Shown piece after piece: positions 1 through 9,315 of a stretch of 15,602 nt of DNA. The DNA comes from Vibrio tasmaniensis 1F-187 (GTDB lineage Bacteria; Pseudomonadota; Gammaproteobacteria; Enterobacterales; Vibrionaceae). The notes under the pieces are model-generated. The model was not told the DNA's origin, searched no databases, and worked only from the letters and a program-made list of their open reading frames with translations. The stretch covers positions 2,101-17,702 of the forward strand of contig NZ_AJZM02000134.1 of NCBI RefSeq assembly GCF_000272405.2, written 5' to 3'. Numbering within the stretch: the first letter of the stretch is position 1; the number at the start of each line of letters is the position of its first letter. Position numbers and translations under genes: made by a program.

Positions 1-1
1 C

Positions 2-3000
2 GCAAACACGTCTCTTGCTGCTGTTAATGATGTCGCCACATTTGCCGGTGACTCCAGCAGCATAAAAGAAGATACAAACATTCACCACAACGCGCATATC
101 ACGGGGTCAGCAACTATTCCAGATGCCCTTTCTTGTCATGGGCACCTGATTGTATCTGACGCTGATGGTCATGGCGAAGCTGCATTAGATCTTAAGGGGC
201 AACCGAAAATATCTCTGGATGGAACCTACGGTCATTTCGACATCACTAGTACTGGGACATGGGTTTATAAAGCAGACAACAAGAGTACGCAGATTCAAGA
301 CTTAGACAATGGACAAACACTCACAGATAGCATTGAAGTCACATCAAAAGATGGTACCAAGCATTCAATAACCGTCACGATTAATGGGACCACCGATGAT
401 CCTGTTCTACACAGCCTCAGTGATTCTGGTGTTCAACATAGTGGTCCAGTTGAAGGGAATCTACTTACTGGCTCTGGGACGGATCAAGGATTGAGCGGTG
501 CAGCAACAGACACCGATTCCAACGCACATCTGGTGTTGCAAGATATTCAAATAAAAGACCCGGTGTCAGGTTATGTCGCGGTAAGGCCGGGGCAACCACA
601 TACTATGGCCGGTATCGGTACACTCGCGATCGAAGCGAATGGTCATTATACCTTCACCCCGGAAGCTGGCTTTACAGGTAAAGTGCCAAGTATGGTTTAT
701 CGCGTCGGCGATGATGGCGGTAACCCAATAGGAGACTCTTCTCAAAATTCTCTCTCTATTGAAGTCACCCCTCCCCTGCAACATGCGCCAACGGTTACAG
801 CGCAAACCGTTTCTACAAATGAAGACATCACCAGAACCTTTACAACCAGTGAATTTGGTTACAGTGATCAAGATGGTGACGCCCTGCAGTTCGTGACTAT
901 TAGCAGCATACCGAGTCATGGATTATTACTCTTAAACGGTAATGCCGTAACCGCCAACCAGCAAATCAGTAAGGCAGACTTAGACGCAGGTCATTTAACC
1001 TTCACGCCAATCAGTAATGAAAATGGTGCAAACTATGCGCAATTTACATTTACTGCAAATGATGGCCATCAAGATTCAGCAAGTGCAACGATGGTAGTGG
1101 ATGTCAATGCAGTCAATGATGCACCTATCGTTGGATCGAGTTTTATTAGTTCTTTAGAAGATAAGCCTCATGCGTTCACCACCGCAGACTTTAAATACTC
1201 TGATATTGATGGAGATGCGTTAAACCACATCACGATTACCAATGTCGCCCATGGCGTGTTATCGCTGAATGGCACCACAGTGAATGTTGGTGATGACGTC
1301 AGCGCCTCCGATGTTTCATCACTCATCTTCACCCCAACTCACAACTATTTTAGTTCTGGTGTCAGCGGGCTGGGTGCGGTGCAATTTACCGCAAACGATG
1401 GCCAAGCTGATTCAAAAGAAGGGTCAATATTCATTAACATTGCTAATGCCGCCGACCCAGCAACATTCGGAGGCGATTCCACAGGGGTAGGTCAAGAAGA
1501 CATGACACTTCAAGCGTCAGGTACGTTGACATCTAGCGATCCAGATGGAACTACAGGCTTTATTGCCGTTCAAGGTGGTGCTGGGATAGTAGGAAGTAAA
1601 GGTTATGGGCATGCACACATTGATAGTAATGGTCACTGGACTTACGACCTTTACAACAAACACCCAATCGTTCAACAGCTTGGCGAAGGTCAGACAGACA
1701 CTGAAACCATTACGGTTCAATCTGCAGATGGTACGCACCATGACATCGTGGTCACTATTACCGGAACCAATGACGCACCGATTCTCGGCGTTAACCAGAC
1801 ATCATCAACAGCAGGTACATTAACAGAGACAGATGTAGACGTTAATGACACTCATATGTTCTCTGTCGTCAGCTCAACAGGGCAATTCGGTTCATTGTCG
1901 GTCGATCCAAATACTGGTGACTACGTCTACACACCAAATACGTCTATCACAGGGATGAGTTATAACTCTGCCACCAACTCCTATCATGGTGTCGATGTAT
2001 TCGAAGTAAAAGTCAGTGACGGCCATACTGAAGATTCGAAATTCATCACCTTTGATGCCTCGGGACATGTCACCATGTCACCAACGGGTGGCCTAGTCAT
2101 ATCAACCACAGTACCTCAACAACCTACGGTTACAACGACACTACCAACCGTGCAAATGGTCACCAACGTAGCGCCAACCAACTCGGTGACATTGGATTTG
2201 GCATCAACGAGTGACTCGGGTTCGTCGAACACTGACAATCTTACCAACGACACTACGCCAACGATTACCGGACACACTGATATTCCATTCTCGAAAGTCA
2301 CTATTTACGATGGTTCAACACCCGTTGGACACGCGGTATCAGATGCTTCTGGCCAATATAACGTTGTAGTAAGCAGCTTACCGAATGGCGATCATAATCT
2401 ATCCGCCAAAGCATTGGCTCCTTCATCAGTGCTACCGGCTACATCTTCGCTTCTTTCCGTCCATATAGATACACAAGTACACGTCGGTATTCAAACAGAC
2501 CCAATTACCGCCGACAATGTGATTAATGCTCAAGAATCCAACAGCTCCATTGACATCACCGGATCCGTTTCTGGCGATTATAATGCAGGCGACATTGTGA
2601 CTTTAGATGTAAATGGGACACAGCATACTGGCGTGGTCGATGCAAAAGGACACTATTCAATTGCCGTACCTGGCAGTGAACTCATTGCCGATGCTGACCA
2701 AAAAATAGAGGCATCAGTAGCGGTAACAGATACCGCAGGTAATAGCGCTCATGCCACTGCAGATGTTACTTACCAAGTTGATACACAGGTTAGCGTTCCT
2801 ACGATTACCTTTGAAAACGCAGGGGCAGACAACTTATACAGCAAAGCTGAAATCGCCCGAGGACAAGCAAACACGATCACAGCAACCGTTACGCCTCCTG
2901 GTGATGCCAAAATCGGAGAGCATCTTGTCGTTAACGGACAAGATCATGTATTAGATGCTCATACTCTGCAGCATGGAATACAAATTGAAGTTCATCCCGG

Positions 3001-3907
3001 TTCTAATGTACAAGCAACAATGACTGACGAACACGGTAATACCGCAGGTAGCCAAGGTTTCGCTGCAAGCGCTATTCCTGAACCTATCATTGTCAGACCA
3101 CCATCGGGAAGCCACCAAGTGTCTGGCACACTTGGGGTACCACCACTGTTACCATCTTTAACTCCGGTACCAACAGCACAAAGCGGTTGGCGAATCCATT
3201 TACCTAATGGACAGTACGTCACTAGTCATCATGGCCAATACGGGACATTAACTATTGATCCTCAGACCGGTCATTTACATTATCAAGAGCAAGCCCAAGT
3301 TCACACGGGCCCTCATGGCAGCGCTTCTGGTATAGGTCAACATGAAGATAAATTTGAAGTGGCATTGCAAGGGACAAATCAAGATGAAGTTGTCGCCCAT
3401 GTGAATATCCAGATACTCAGTCATGGGCCAGGAAATAGTGGAAAGCTGACAGTTGGAACTGAAGTGGTTGATATGACAATCACTCCTGTCGTCCATACAT
3501 CACACCCTGCTCCACCACCACCGCCTCCTGTTCAACATGACGAGCCAGACATGGCTTCGCAAGCCGACTTTACGGTCACACTAAGCGATGATAGTAATCT
3601 GGATTTAACCCAGCAGACCCATCAAGAACCCGAACAGAAAACCAGCCACCATGGTGCAGCAGCTTATCTGGATGCATTGGGCATCAAACCCGATGCGACA
3701 TCGACAACGGTTCACGATCAACCTGCGGATATGGATATCGTACTTGCACAAGTCGACCAACAAGATGCAACAACACATGACCAAGCGCACTTGGATATGT
3801 CAGACGCGTTGGAACACCATGATGCGAACATCAACCATAACCAAGATGATGAGCACCATCACCACAACGATATCGATGGGTTACCGGACATTGATCCAAA
3901 TAGTTAA
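2..3907 (+). CDS. Giant VCBS/Ig-like repeat surface adhesin, C-terminal part (5' end outside window)
   Basis: This frame is open from the first bases to a TAA at 3905-3907, giving 1301 residues with no start in the window. The domains I can read are a VCBS repeat (nt 26-412), a cadherin-like module (430-790), two tandem-95-type Ig-like modules with SDQDGD and SDIDGD motifs (790-1440), a VCBS repeat ending in GTNDAP (1450-1785), a VCBS-like module (1790-2060), a Thr/Pro linker, three bacterial Ig-like modules (about 2190-3075) and a degenerate VCBS-like module (3180-3425). A six-proline run (within 3506-3529) leads to a His/Asp/Gln-rich tail ending in a stretch with HHHH. The many Asp-rich motifs suggest Ca2+-stiffened extracellular repeats. 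Proteins of this kind are usually exported by type I secretion and act in attachment or biofilm. The convergent operon that follows fits this. No RTX nonapeptides (GGxGxDxxx) are visible. The family call is firm; the role in adhesion is inferred. Confidence 0.9.
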   Translation, partial: ANTSLAAVNDVATFAGDSSSIKEDTNIHHNAHITGSATIPDALSCHGHLIVSDADGHGEAALDLKGQPKISLDGTYGHFDITSTGTWVYKADNKSTQIQDLDNGQTLTDSIEVTSKDGTKHSITVTINGTTDDPVLHSLSDSGVQHSGPVEGNLLTGSGTDQGLSGAATDTDSNAHLVLQDIQIKDPVSGYVAVRPGQPHTMAGIGTLAIEANGHYTFTPEAGFTGKVPSMVYRVGDDGGNPIGDSSQNSLSIEVTPPLQHAPTVTAQTVSTNEDITRTFTTSEFGYSDQDGDALQFVTISSIPSHGLLLLNGNAVTANQQISKADLDAGHLTFTPISNENGANYAQFTFTANDGHQDSASATMVVDVNAVNDAPIVGSSFISSLEDKPHAFTTADFKYSDIDGDALNHITITNVAHGVLSLNGTTVNVGDDVSASDVSSLIFTPTHNYFSSGVSGLGAVQFTANDGQADSKEGSIFINIANAADPATFGGDSTGVGQEDMTLQASGTLTSSDPDGTTGFIAVQGGAGIVGSKGYGHAHIDSNGHWTYDLYNKHPIVQQLGEGQTDTETITVQSADGTHHDIVVTITGTNDAPILGVNQTSSTAGTLTETDVDVNDTHMFSVVSSTGQFGSLSVDPNTGDYVYTPNTSITGMSYNSATNSYHGVDVFEVKVSDGHTEDSKFITFDASGHVTMSPTGGLVISTTVPQQPTVTTTLPTVQMVTNVAPTNSVTLDLASTSDSGSSNTDNLTNDTTPTITGHTDIPFSKVTIYDGSTPVGHAVSDASGQYNVVVSSLPNGDHNLSAKALAPSSVLPATSSLLSVHIDTQVHVGIQTDPITADNVINAQESNSSIDITGSVSGDYNAGDIVTLDVNGTQHTGVVDAKGHYSIAVPGSELIADADQKIEASVAVTDTAGNSAHATADVTYQVDTQVSVPTITFENAGADNLYSKAEIARGQANTITATVTPPGDAKIGEHLVVNGQDHVLDAHTLQHGIQIEVHPGSNVQATMTDEHGNTAGSQGFAASAIPEPIIVRPPSGSHQVSGTLGVPPLLPSLTPVPTAQSGWRIHLPNGQYVTSHHGQYGTLTIDPQTGHLHYQEQAQVHTGPHGSASGIGQHEDKFEVALQGTNQDEVVAHVNIQILSHGPGNSGKLTVGTEVVDMTITPVVHTSHPAPPPPPPVQHDEPDMASQADFTVTLSDDSNLDLTQQTHQEPEQKTSHHGAAAYLDALGIKPDATSTTVHDQPADMDIVLAQVDQQDATTHDQAHLDMSDALEHHDANINHNQDDEHHHHNDIDGLPDIDPNS

Positions 3908-3934
3908 CGCATAAAATGCCAATCACTAAAACCA

Positions 3935-3964
3935 AAAAAGGAACACTATTTAGTGTTCCTTTTT
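3935..3964. terminator. Bidirectional Rho-independent terminator between convergent genes
   Basis: A perfect 13-bp inverted repeat (AAAAAGGAACACT at 3935-3947, its complement at 3952-3964) encloses a 4-nt loop. It has a T-run on the plus strand and another on the minus strand, so it can end both the adhesin gene (stop at 3907) and the leftward secretion operon (stop at 4015). Confidence 0.9.
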
Positions 3965-4014
3965 ATTTCTATTCTCTTTTAAATTTCAGTTATAACTTTT
4001 AACTATAAAACAAA

Positions 4015-5328
4015 CTAACGCTCCCCAAACGCGACACTCACGTTGGTATAAATCGGTTTCCATAAATACTGGAATACTGACTTCTCACCGGTTGTAATAT
4101 CTACCTCGCCCGTCATACCTGGCAAGATAGAAAAGCTCTCAGGATTATCACGGAAATAGGGAACATCCACCGAGACGACGACTTCATAATAGATCTCGCC
4201 ACGCTCGCTTTGACTTGTGGTCGGTGAAATACTCTCAACCGCCCCTTTTAGCGCCCCAAAGCGGCTGTAATCAAACGCATCAATCTTGATACGAGTCGGC
4301 TGCCCTACACTCACAAAACCAATATCTCTTGGCGACAAACGAGCTTTAAAGTCGGCTTTCCCACCAACAGGAACAATTTCAACCACAGTGCCACCCGGCT
4401 GAATAACACCTCCGTTCTTTGTACTTGGCAGGCTTTGCACCAAACCTTGTAGCGGCGACACTAACATGGTGTTGGTCAGTTTCGCTTGGCTTGAACGTAC
4501 TCTGGCGTTCAGGGCTGACAAGTCAGAGACGGCTTTAGAACGATCATCGCTCACTTTAGCTTTCGCCTCGGCCAGAAGCTGTATGATTTTTTGGTCATTA
4601 CTGTCAGCTTGTCTAATCAATACCGACTTCTTGCCACGAGCTTCTTCAATTTTCTGCTCAATACTGGCCAGTTTTTGACGCATTTCAAGCACACGTAAGC
4701 GTGAAATGTTGCCCGATTTATAACCCTTTTCTAGTATATTCAACTCTTGCTTAGTCGCATTCAACTCTTTCTCATAACTCGGCAAGGCCTTTTCTACACT
4801 ACGAAGCTGCTCTGCAATTTGTTCGCTCTCTTTCTCAAGCACCACACGCTTTTGGAAGTAGAGGGCTTTTTGCGCGTTCAGCTGCGCTTTTTGTTGGCTG
4901 ACGATCTCTGGGTAATCGACCTCAAACTCAGCAAGGTTAGGCTCACGCTGCTCAAGCAGCGCATTCATACGTTCCACACTGGCTAGAAGCGTCACTTGTT
5001 GGGACTTTAGCTCTTCAAGGGCGGTACGCTGGAAAGTGGCATCAAACTCAACAAGCGGCTGGCCTTTCTCAACCAACTGCCCTTCTTTAACGAGAATTTG
5101 CTTTAACTTCCCGCCAATCGCGCTTTGTAATACTTGCTTCTCGCCTTCCGGAATCACAGCACCTTTGGCTTTGGCGATTTCATCAACTTGAGTGACTACA
5201 GACCAAGTGGCAAAAGCAATAACACATAAGGCAACCGACCATGTGGCCAGCGCCAATGTACGAGCCGTATTTTGTGATTCAACAAGTTCACCGTAGCGCT
5301 TGCCCTTCTCGATAGATTGTTTAGTCAT
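4015..5328 (-). CDS. HlyD-family type I secretion periplasmic adaptor (membrane fusion protein)
   Basis: The product is 437 residues, normal for the type I secretion adaptor family. One transmembrane helix lies at about residues 24-46 after a short cytoplasmic segment. A lipoyl half-motif follows (about 60-98, with GGKLKQILVKEGQLVEKGQP), then a long Glu/Lys/Gln-rich coiled coil (about 100-285), the second lipoyl half (from about 289, LVSPLQGLVQ) and the beta-barrel with the family's C-terminal signature LPGMTGEVDITTGEKSV near 402-418. It should link the inner-membrane exporter to a TolC-type outer-membrane channel. An in-frame reading could begin at 5373, but the ATG at 5328 has AAGGAG (5335-5340) six bases upstream, so that start is preferred. 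It overlaps the preceding permease gene by 8 bp (ATGACTAA), which implies translational coupling. No gene for the outer-membrane channel is in the window. Confidence 0.93.
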   Translation of the reverse strand: MTKQSIEKGKRYGELVESQNTARTLALATWSVALCVIAFATWSVVTQVDEIAKAKGAVIPEGEKQVLQSAIGGKLKQILVKEGQLVEKGQPLVEFDATFQRTALEELKSQQVTLLASVERMNALLEQREPNLAEFEVDYPEIVSQQKAQLNAQKALYFQKRVVLEKESEQIAEQLRSVEKALPSYEKELNATKQELNILEKGYKSGNISRLRVLEMRQKLASIEQKIEEARGKKSVLIRQADSNDQKIIQLLAEAKAKVSDDRSKAVSDLSALNARVRSSQAKLTNTMLVSPLQGLVQSLPSTKNGGVIQPGGTVVEIVPVGGKADFKARLSPRDIGFVSVGQPTRIKIDAFDYSRFGALKGAVESISPTTSQSERGEIYYEVVVSVDVPYFRDNPESFSILPGMTGEVDITTGEKSVFQYLWKPIYTNVSVAFGER

Positions 5329-7573
5329 TAGCGACTCCTTGCTTAGACTTTGATTGTTCTTGTTGGGCTGCATTTTTTTGAGCAGACGCCTCTTGAGTTG
5401 ACGGCTGTAGCTCTTGAGATAACGGTTGCTCAGATAACTGCGGTTCTTGAGAAGCTTGAGGCTCTGAAGGCTGTTCCTGCTTCGAAGACTGCTCCGGCTC
5501 TAATGGACCGGCATAAACCACTGCACCTTCATTTAATACCACCACTTTATCGGCAAGCTTGATTAAATCCGGATCGTGGGACGTGTAAATCACCGTTGCT
5601 TTTCCTTTTTTCGACTGCACAAACTCACCAAATATACGTTTAGCATTTGGGTGAGCATCAGGCACAGGATTATCCATTAAGAACATTGGGGAGTCATAAA
5701 CCAGCGCTTTTGCATCAATGAGGATCTGCGCGACGCTGCCAGACAACATGTCAAAAAGGCTGTCCGGCTGAATACTGCTGATGGAAGTATCGAGCCCACC
5801 TGATAATGTCTCGAACCAACGCTTTCCGCCCACCATTTCAATTGCAGATATCATTTTCTTATCTTCGACTTTGTGACCGTCGTTTAGCCACTCTCGAATA
5901 CTCAGCGTAAGCAAATCAGGATATGCGGCTCGAATAAAACACCAGTGGCGATAAAGCTGCGGATCGTATTGAACGAGGTTAACGCCTTCAAGCTCGACCA
6001 TGCCATTTTGGATAGGCTGCAAGCCAGACAGCACTTCAATTAATGTTGATTTACCGCTCCCAGAAGGGCCGGTAATCGCGACAATTTCACCGGCTTCAAT
6101 ATCAAAACTCACACCGTTCAAGGCCGGGCGACTCTGTTTGGGATAGCGCAGTGTCACTTGGTCTAATTTCAAGTTAGGCGCTACCACAGGTAACGGGTGA
6201 TGCTGGTAACTGAATTCACGCTCAGACGGCTGAGACAAAATACGGTTCACTTGCAGCTTGGATTGATTAAAGCTATTAAAACGCATAGCGCTGTTTGCCA
6301 ACACCTGAGCTGGGCCAGTCACCTTAGATATCAACATCATTGAAGCAATCAAACCACCGGGCGTCATCACTTGTTCAAAAATAAGTCCTATTCCTAACCC
6401 CATCACGGCGAGTGTCGACCCCACACCAATGAAATAGTAAATCGAGGTGTACCGGCTCTGGAGAACCGATTGATTAAAGGTCACTGTTGAAGCAAGAAGA
6501 TTGGCCTTTTTGAAACGTTGAATCCAGTGCTCTGAGAATCCAGCACTGCGAATAAAGGCAAGCTTGGATGACAGCTCATTAGTCATGTTTTGACGATTCG
6601 TACCTGCCACTGTCGATTGCATAGAGCGCTTGCTGCTAGAGCGTATCGAGCGTTTTGCTAGCAAGTAATAAAGGATTAAAGAGACGACTGGAACCAGTAC
6701 CAACCACCCGCCTAAAACACCTATCGCAAGTACAAAAATAAGAATGAATGGTAGGTCAAATAACGCATTTCCTAATGGCCCCGATAGCACACCTGAAATA
6801 CGCTCTGACAGCATCACTTGGTTTTGCTGACTAGAAGAAGCTGTTTGCTGATTTTGAGCATAGCTATTACGAAGCAGACGCTGCACGAGGGATTGAGAAA
6901 TCTCACGACTTACTCGGTTGGAAACTGAAGCAAACACTCGGCTACGTAATGTTCTCAACCAACCCATCATCACAAACAACAACGCCGCGCCAATGGCGAT
7001 ACCTTGCAACTCATGCCCTGCATCACCACCAATCACATGGTCATAAATCGACATCGTGATGAAGGGAACAGCAAGCGCAAATAAGTTAGTGATAAAGCTG
7101 ACCAATAACAATTTAGGAATGATGGGACGAAACGCATGTAACCTTTCGCCAACCCAATCAGGAGAGGCCTTCTCTAATGGTGGCCCTTCGATAACAATAC
7201 AAAACTGAGGGATATCGGTGATGTCGTCATTGGCATTAAAGGCAACAAATTGCTTGGATTCTAAATGACCAGAGACCAGCTCATGTTCACCAAGTACCAG
7301 TAAGACCAATTTATGTTCACCAACTTCATCTAGGTTGGCAACCAAGCGATAAGGCAGTGCAAGCCTGTCTAACAAGGCAAACATATCGTCGATTGATTCA
7401 ATGCCATTTTCATCGACCCATTGATGTGCGAACAACTGGATATTAGCATTAACTTCCAACTGCTTAAGAACGGAAAGGCTCTCGGTTTCTAAATGATTCA
7501 TCACCTCTTGTCGACCGCTGGTATCTGCACGGTTGTTCGTACCTGAAGGGTTACCAATATCTAAACGATTCAT
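5321..7573 (-). CDS. Type I secretion ABC permease/ATPase with a degenerate nucleotide-binding domain
   Basis: The product is 750 residues. The N-terminal soluble region (about 30-140) sits where type I exporters carry a C39-like peptidase domain; no catalytic Cys/His pair is evident. The membrane domain (about 150-425) contains the family pattern LFALAVPFITMSIYDHVIGG. The nucleotide-binding domain (about 467-690) keeps Walker A (GPSGSGKST, 502-510), the Walker B aspartate (D634) and the H-loop histidine (H666). The catalytic glutamate is Asn635 (LMDNP), the signature is LSGSV rather than LSGGQ (610-614), the Q-loop Gln is not found around 546-551, and the D-loop is not SALD. A Gln/Glu/Pro/Ser-rich tail fills about 692-745. 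The ATG at 7573 overlaps the upstream stop (ATGA) and has GGAGG (7581-7585) seven bases before it. It is expected to pair with the 548-residue exporter upstream. The family call is firm; whether it hydrolyses ATP normally is doubtful. Confidence 0.9.
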   Translation of the reverse strand: MNRLDIGNPSGTNNRADTSGRQEVMNHLETESLSVLKQLEVNANIQLFAHQWVDENGIESIDDMFALLDRLALPYRLVANLDEVGEHKLVLLVLGEHELVSGHLESKQFVAFNANDDITDIPQFCIVIEGPPLEKASPDWVGERLHAFRPIIPKLLLVSFITNLFALAVPFITMSIYDHVIGGDAGHELQGIAIGAALLFVMMGWLRTLRSRVFASVSNRVSREISQSLVQRLLRNSYAQNQQTASSSQQNQVMLSERISGVLSGPLGNALFDLPFILIFVLAIGVLGGWLVLVPVVSLILYYLLAKRSIRSSSKRSMQSTVAGTNRQNMTNELSSKLAFIRSAGFSEHWIQRFKKANLLASTVTFNQSVLQSRYTSIYYFIGVGSTLAVMGLGIGLIFEQVMTPGGLIASMMLISKVTGPAQVLANSAMRFNSFNQSKLQVNRILSQPSEREFSYQHHPLPVVAPNLKLDQVTLRYPKQSRPALNGVSFDIEAGEIVAITGPSGSGKSTLIEVLSGLQPIQNGMVELEGVNLVQYDPQLYRHWCFIRAAYPDLLTLSIREWLNDGHKVEDKKMISAIEMVGGKRWFETLSGGLDTSISSIQPDSLFDMLSGSVAQILIDAKALVYDSPMFLMDNPVPDAHPNAKRIFGEFVQSKKGKATVIYTSHDPDLIKLADKVVVLNEGAVVYAGPLEPEQSSKQEQPSEPQASQEPQLSEQPLSQELQPSTQEASAQKNAAQQEQSKSKQGVAND
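5335..5340 (-). promoter_or_regulatory. Shine-Dalgarno site fixing the HlyD adaptor start
   Basis: AAGGAG on the minus strand lies six bases before the ATG at 5328, inside the last codons of the upstream permease gene. It favours the 437-residue product over the longer in-frame reading that starts at 5373. Confidence 0.75.
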
Positions 7574-9216
7574 ACGATAGCCTCCTGGTTGCTCTCGCTG
7601 TCGACCGTAATAGCTCGACTTTCCACTGTAATGATTCGATTAGCCAATTCGCGAAGCTTCGAATGGTAGCTCACCATCAGTATCGTGCGTCCTGCCGTTA
7701 CTTCTTCTTCCAACACCTTAGCTAGATTCCCAAGGGCGTCTAAATCAAGTGAAGAATCCGGCCTTTCCAACATGATTATGGGTTTATCACTTGCCAATTG
7801 AGCCGCGATATTGAGCATTTTCACGTTACCCATACTCAACAAAGAAGCACTCGTATGGCCAATTTGTGTCTCGAGCCCATCGGGTAATCGAGTAATCTCT
7901 TTGGTTAAACCCAAACGCTTTGCATAGTCACTGGCGCTTTGCGTTTTCTCAGGGTCAAAGCCACACAAGTTGTCGAGAATAGTACCCGACACCAACTGCC
8001 CTTTAACGCCACAGTAGGCCACAATATTGGTTACGGATGCGATTGAAACTGCAGCTCCGTTAATGAAGCACTCACCCGCTTTTAGATCATCAATACCTGC
8101 AATCGACGACAATAAATGACTGTTGGTGTGGCGATCTTCACTCTCTAACAATACCAACTCACCTTTATTCAGTGTCACATCTGCATGAGAGAGTTCACCA
8201 TACCTTTCAACGGTCGCTTGCTTGATTTCCAACGTATCAAAGTCAGATAAGTGGTTCTCAGCATGCTCAGAATCTGAAGATTCCGATAGTGATAAGTCAC
8301 TCAATTTTTCTATTGCCTGATTGGCACTGTGTATTGAATTAAGCTTGATTCTAACCCCAACCAGAGCACTCAAAGGCGCAACCGCTCTGCCAGATAAGAT
8401 AGAACATGCTGCCAAGCCACCAGTAGTTAACTGACCATCCAACACCCATAAGCTGCCAGTGATCACGAGTAAAACTGACGTGGCTAATGCAGCAAGCTGA
8501 ATACATTCTTGGGCGAAGGCGTTCTGTTCTTCTTCTCTCGCTTTAGACTGAGAGCGAACATTATTGAGGGATTTAAACTGATTGAAGATTCGAGACTCAA
8601 CAGCCTGGCGTTTGATTCCCTGAATGGTTTGGCTCAGTAAAATCAAGAACGCTTTTCGCTCCTGCTCATCTTGGGAAGCTTCTTCACTTAAGCTTTTAAC
8701 GCGAATAGAAGATAACCAAACGATTCCGAGAGTAATCAGCCAAACTGCCAAAGGTATCGCCACCAGCTCACCGCCGATGTAAGCCACCAAGCCCAAGAAG
8801 AACAAGGCAAAAGGCAAATCAATAAAGCCTGCAATCACACCACCGGAATACCAATCTTTGACTTTGGATACAGAACCAAGCCCCTCTTCCACGCCGCCAA
8901 CACCAATTTGGCGGAGATGGCCTGATGAAGCCGTTGTTACTCTTTCAACCAAGGTTTGATAGGTCGCTTTCTCGGTATTGCTGGCCGCGGCTGACAAAAG
9001 CCAAGTACGCACAAACCGGATCAATGCTTCCATGGCAACAGCCAACGCTGCACCCGCCAACAACAAAGTGGCAGTACCGTAACTTTGGTTAGGTAAAATA
9101 CGATCGTAAATTTGTAAAACCGTTAACGGAACGGCGAGAGAGAGAAGATTTATGAGTAAAGAAGGCAGTAGGACTTTCCCCACCACCCCTTTGTTTTTCA
9201 TTGAACTTGCGGGCAT
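7570..9216 (-). CDS. Type I secretion ABC half-transporter with pseudo-ATPase domain
   Basis: The product is 548 residues, first gene of the leftward secretion operon. It has no N-terminal C39-like domain; the membrane domain begins at about residue 12 and carries the type I exporter motif LAVPLTVLQIYDRILPNQ (28-45), with further helices near 127-170 and 240-285. The C-terminal region (about 328-535) aligns by eye with an ABC ATPase but is eroded. The Walker A position reads ESEDRHTNS (358-366, Thr for Lys). The Q-loop position is Val404. The signature reads LSMGN (460-464). Walker B reads MLERP (Glu484 and Arg485 for Asp-Glu). The H-loop position is Tyr517 with His518 beside it. Only the D-loop SSLD (488-491) is normal. 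The frame is intact throughout, so this is divergence rather than a frameshift. ATG 9216 has AAGGA (9223-9227) six bases upstream and is preferred to an in-frame TTG at 9222. Confidence 0.88.
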   Translation of the reverse strand: MPASSMKNKGVVGKVLLPSLLINLLSLAVPLTVLQIYDRILPNQSYGTATLLLAGAALAVAMEALIRFVRTWLLSAAASNTEKATYQTLVERVTTASSGHLRQIGVGGVEEGLGSVSKVKDWYSGGVIAGFIDLPFALFFLGLVAYIGGELVAIPLAVWLITLGIVWLSSIRVKSLSEEASQDEQERKAFLILLSQTIQGIKRQAVESRIFNQFKSLNNVRSQSKAREEEQNAFAQECIQLAALATSVLLVITGSLWVLDGQLTTGGLAACSILSGRAVAPLSALVGVRIKLNSIHSANQAIEKLSDLSLSESSDSEHAENHLSDFDTLEIKQATVERYGELSHADVTLNKGELVLLESEDRHTNSHLLSSIAGIDDLKAGECFINGAAVSIASVTNIVAYCGVKGQLVSGTILDNLCGFDPEKTQSASDYAKRLGLTKEITRLPDGLETQIGHTSASLLSMGNVKMLNIAAQLASDKPIIMLERPDSSLDLDALGNLAKVLEEEVTAGRTILMVSYHSKLRELANRIITVESRAITVDSESNQEAIV

Positions 9217-9222
9217 ACACAA

Positions 9223-9227
9223 TCCTT
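9223..9227 (-). promoter_or_regulatory. Shine-Dalgarno site fixing the start of the first secretion gene
   Basis: AAGGA on the minus strand lies six bases before ATG 9216 and directly abuts the alternative TTG at 9222, which would leave no spacer. It therefore supports the ATG. Confidence 0.7.
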
Positions 9228-9315
9228 ATCCATGCTTATGAAATAAGATTGGTACACCATGTTGAGTATTGCAAGGTAACGGACTGATTTAACGTGTTTT
9301 TCAATATAAATATGA

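Noticed and set aside
7570..9222. Frameshift or pseudogene explanation for the degenerate 548-residue exporter
   Set aside because: The frame is uninterrupted, flanking ABC-fold segments align throughout, the D-loop is kept, and the gene retains good ribosome-binding and overlap signals.
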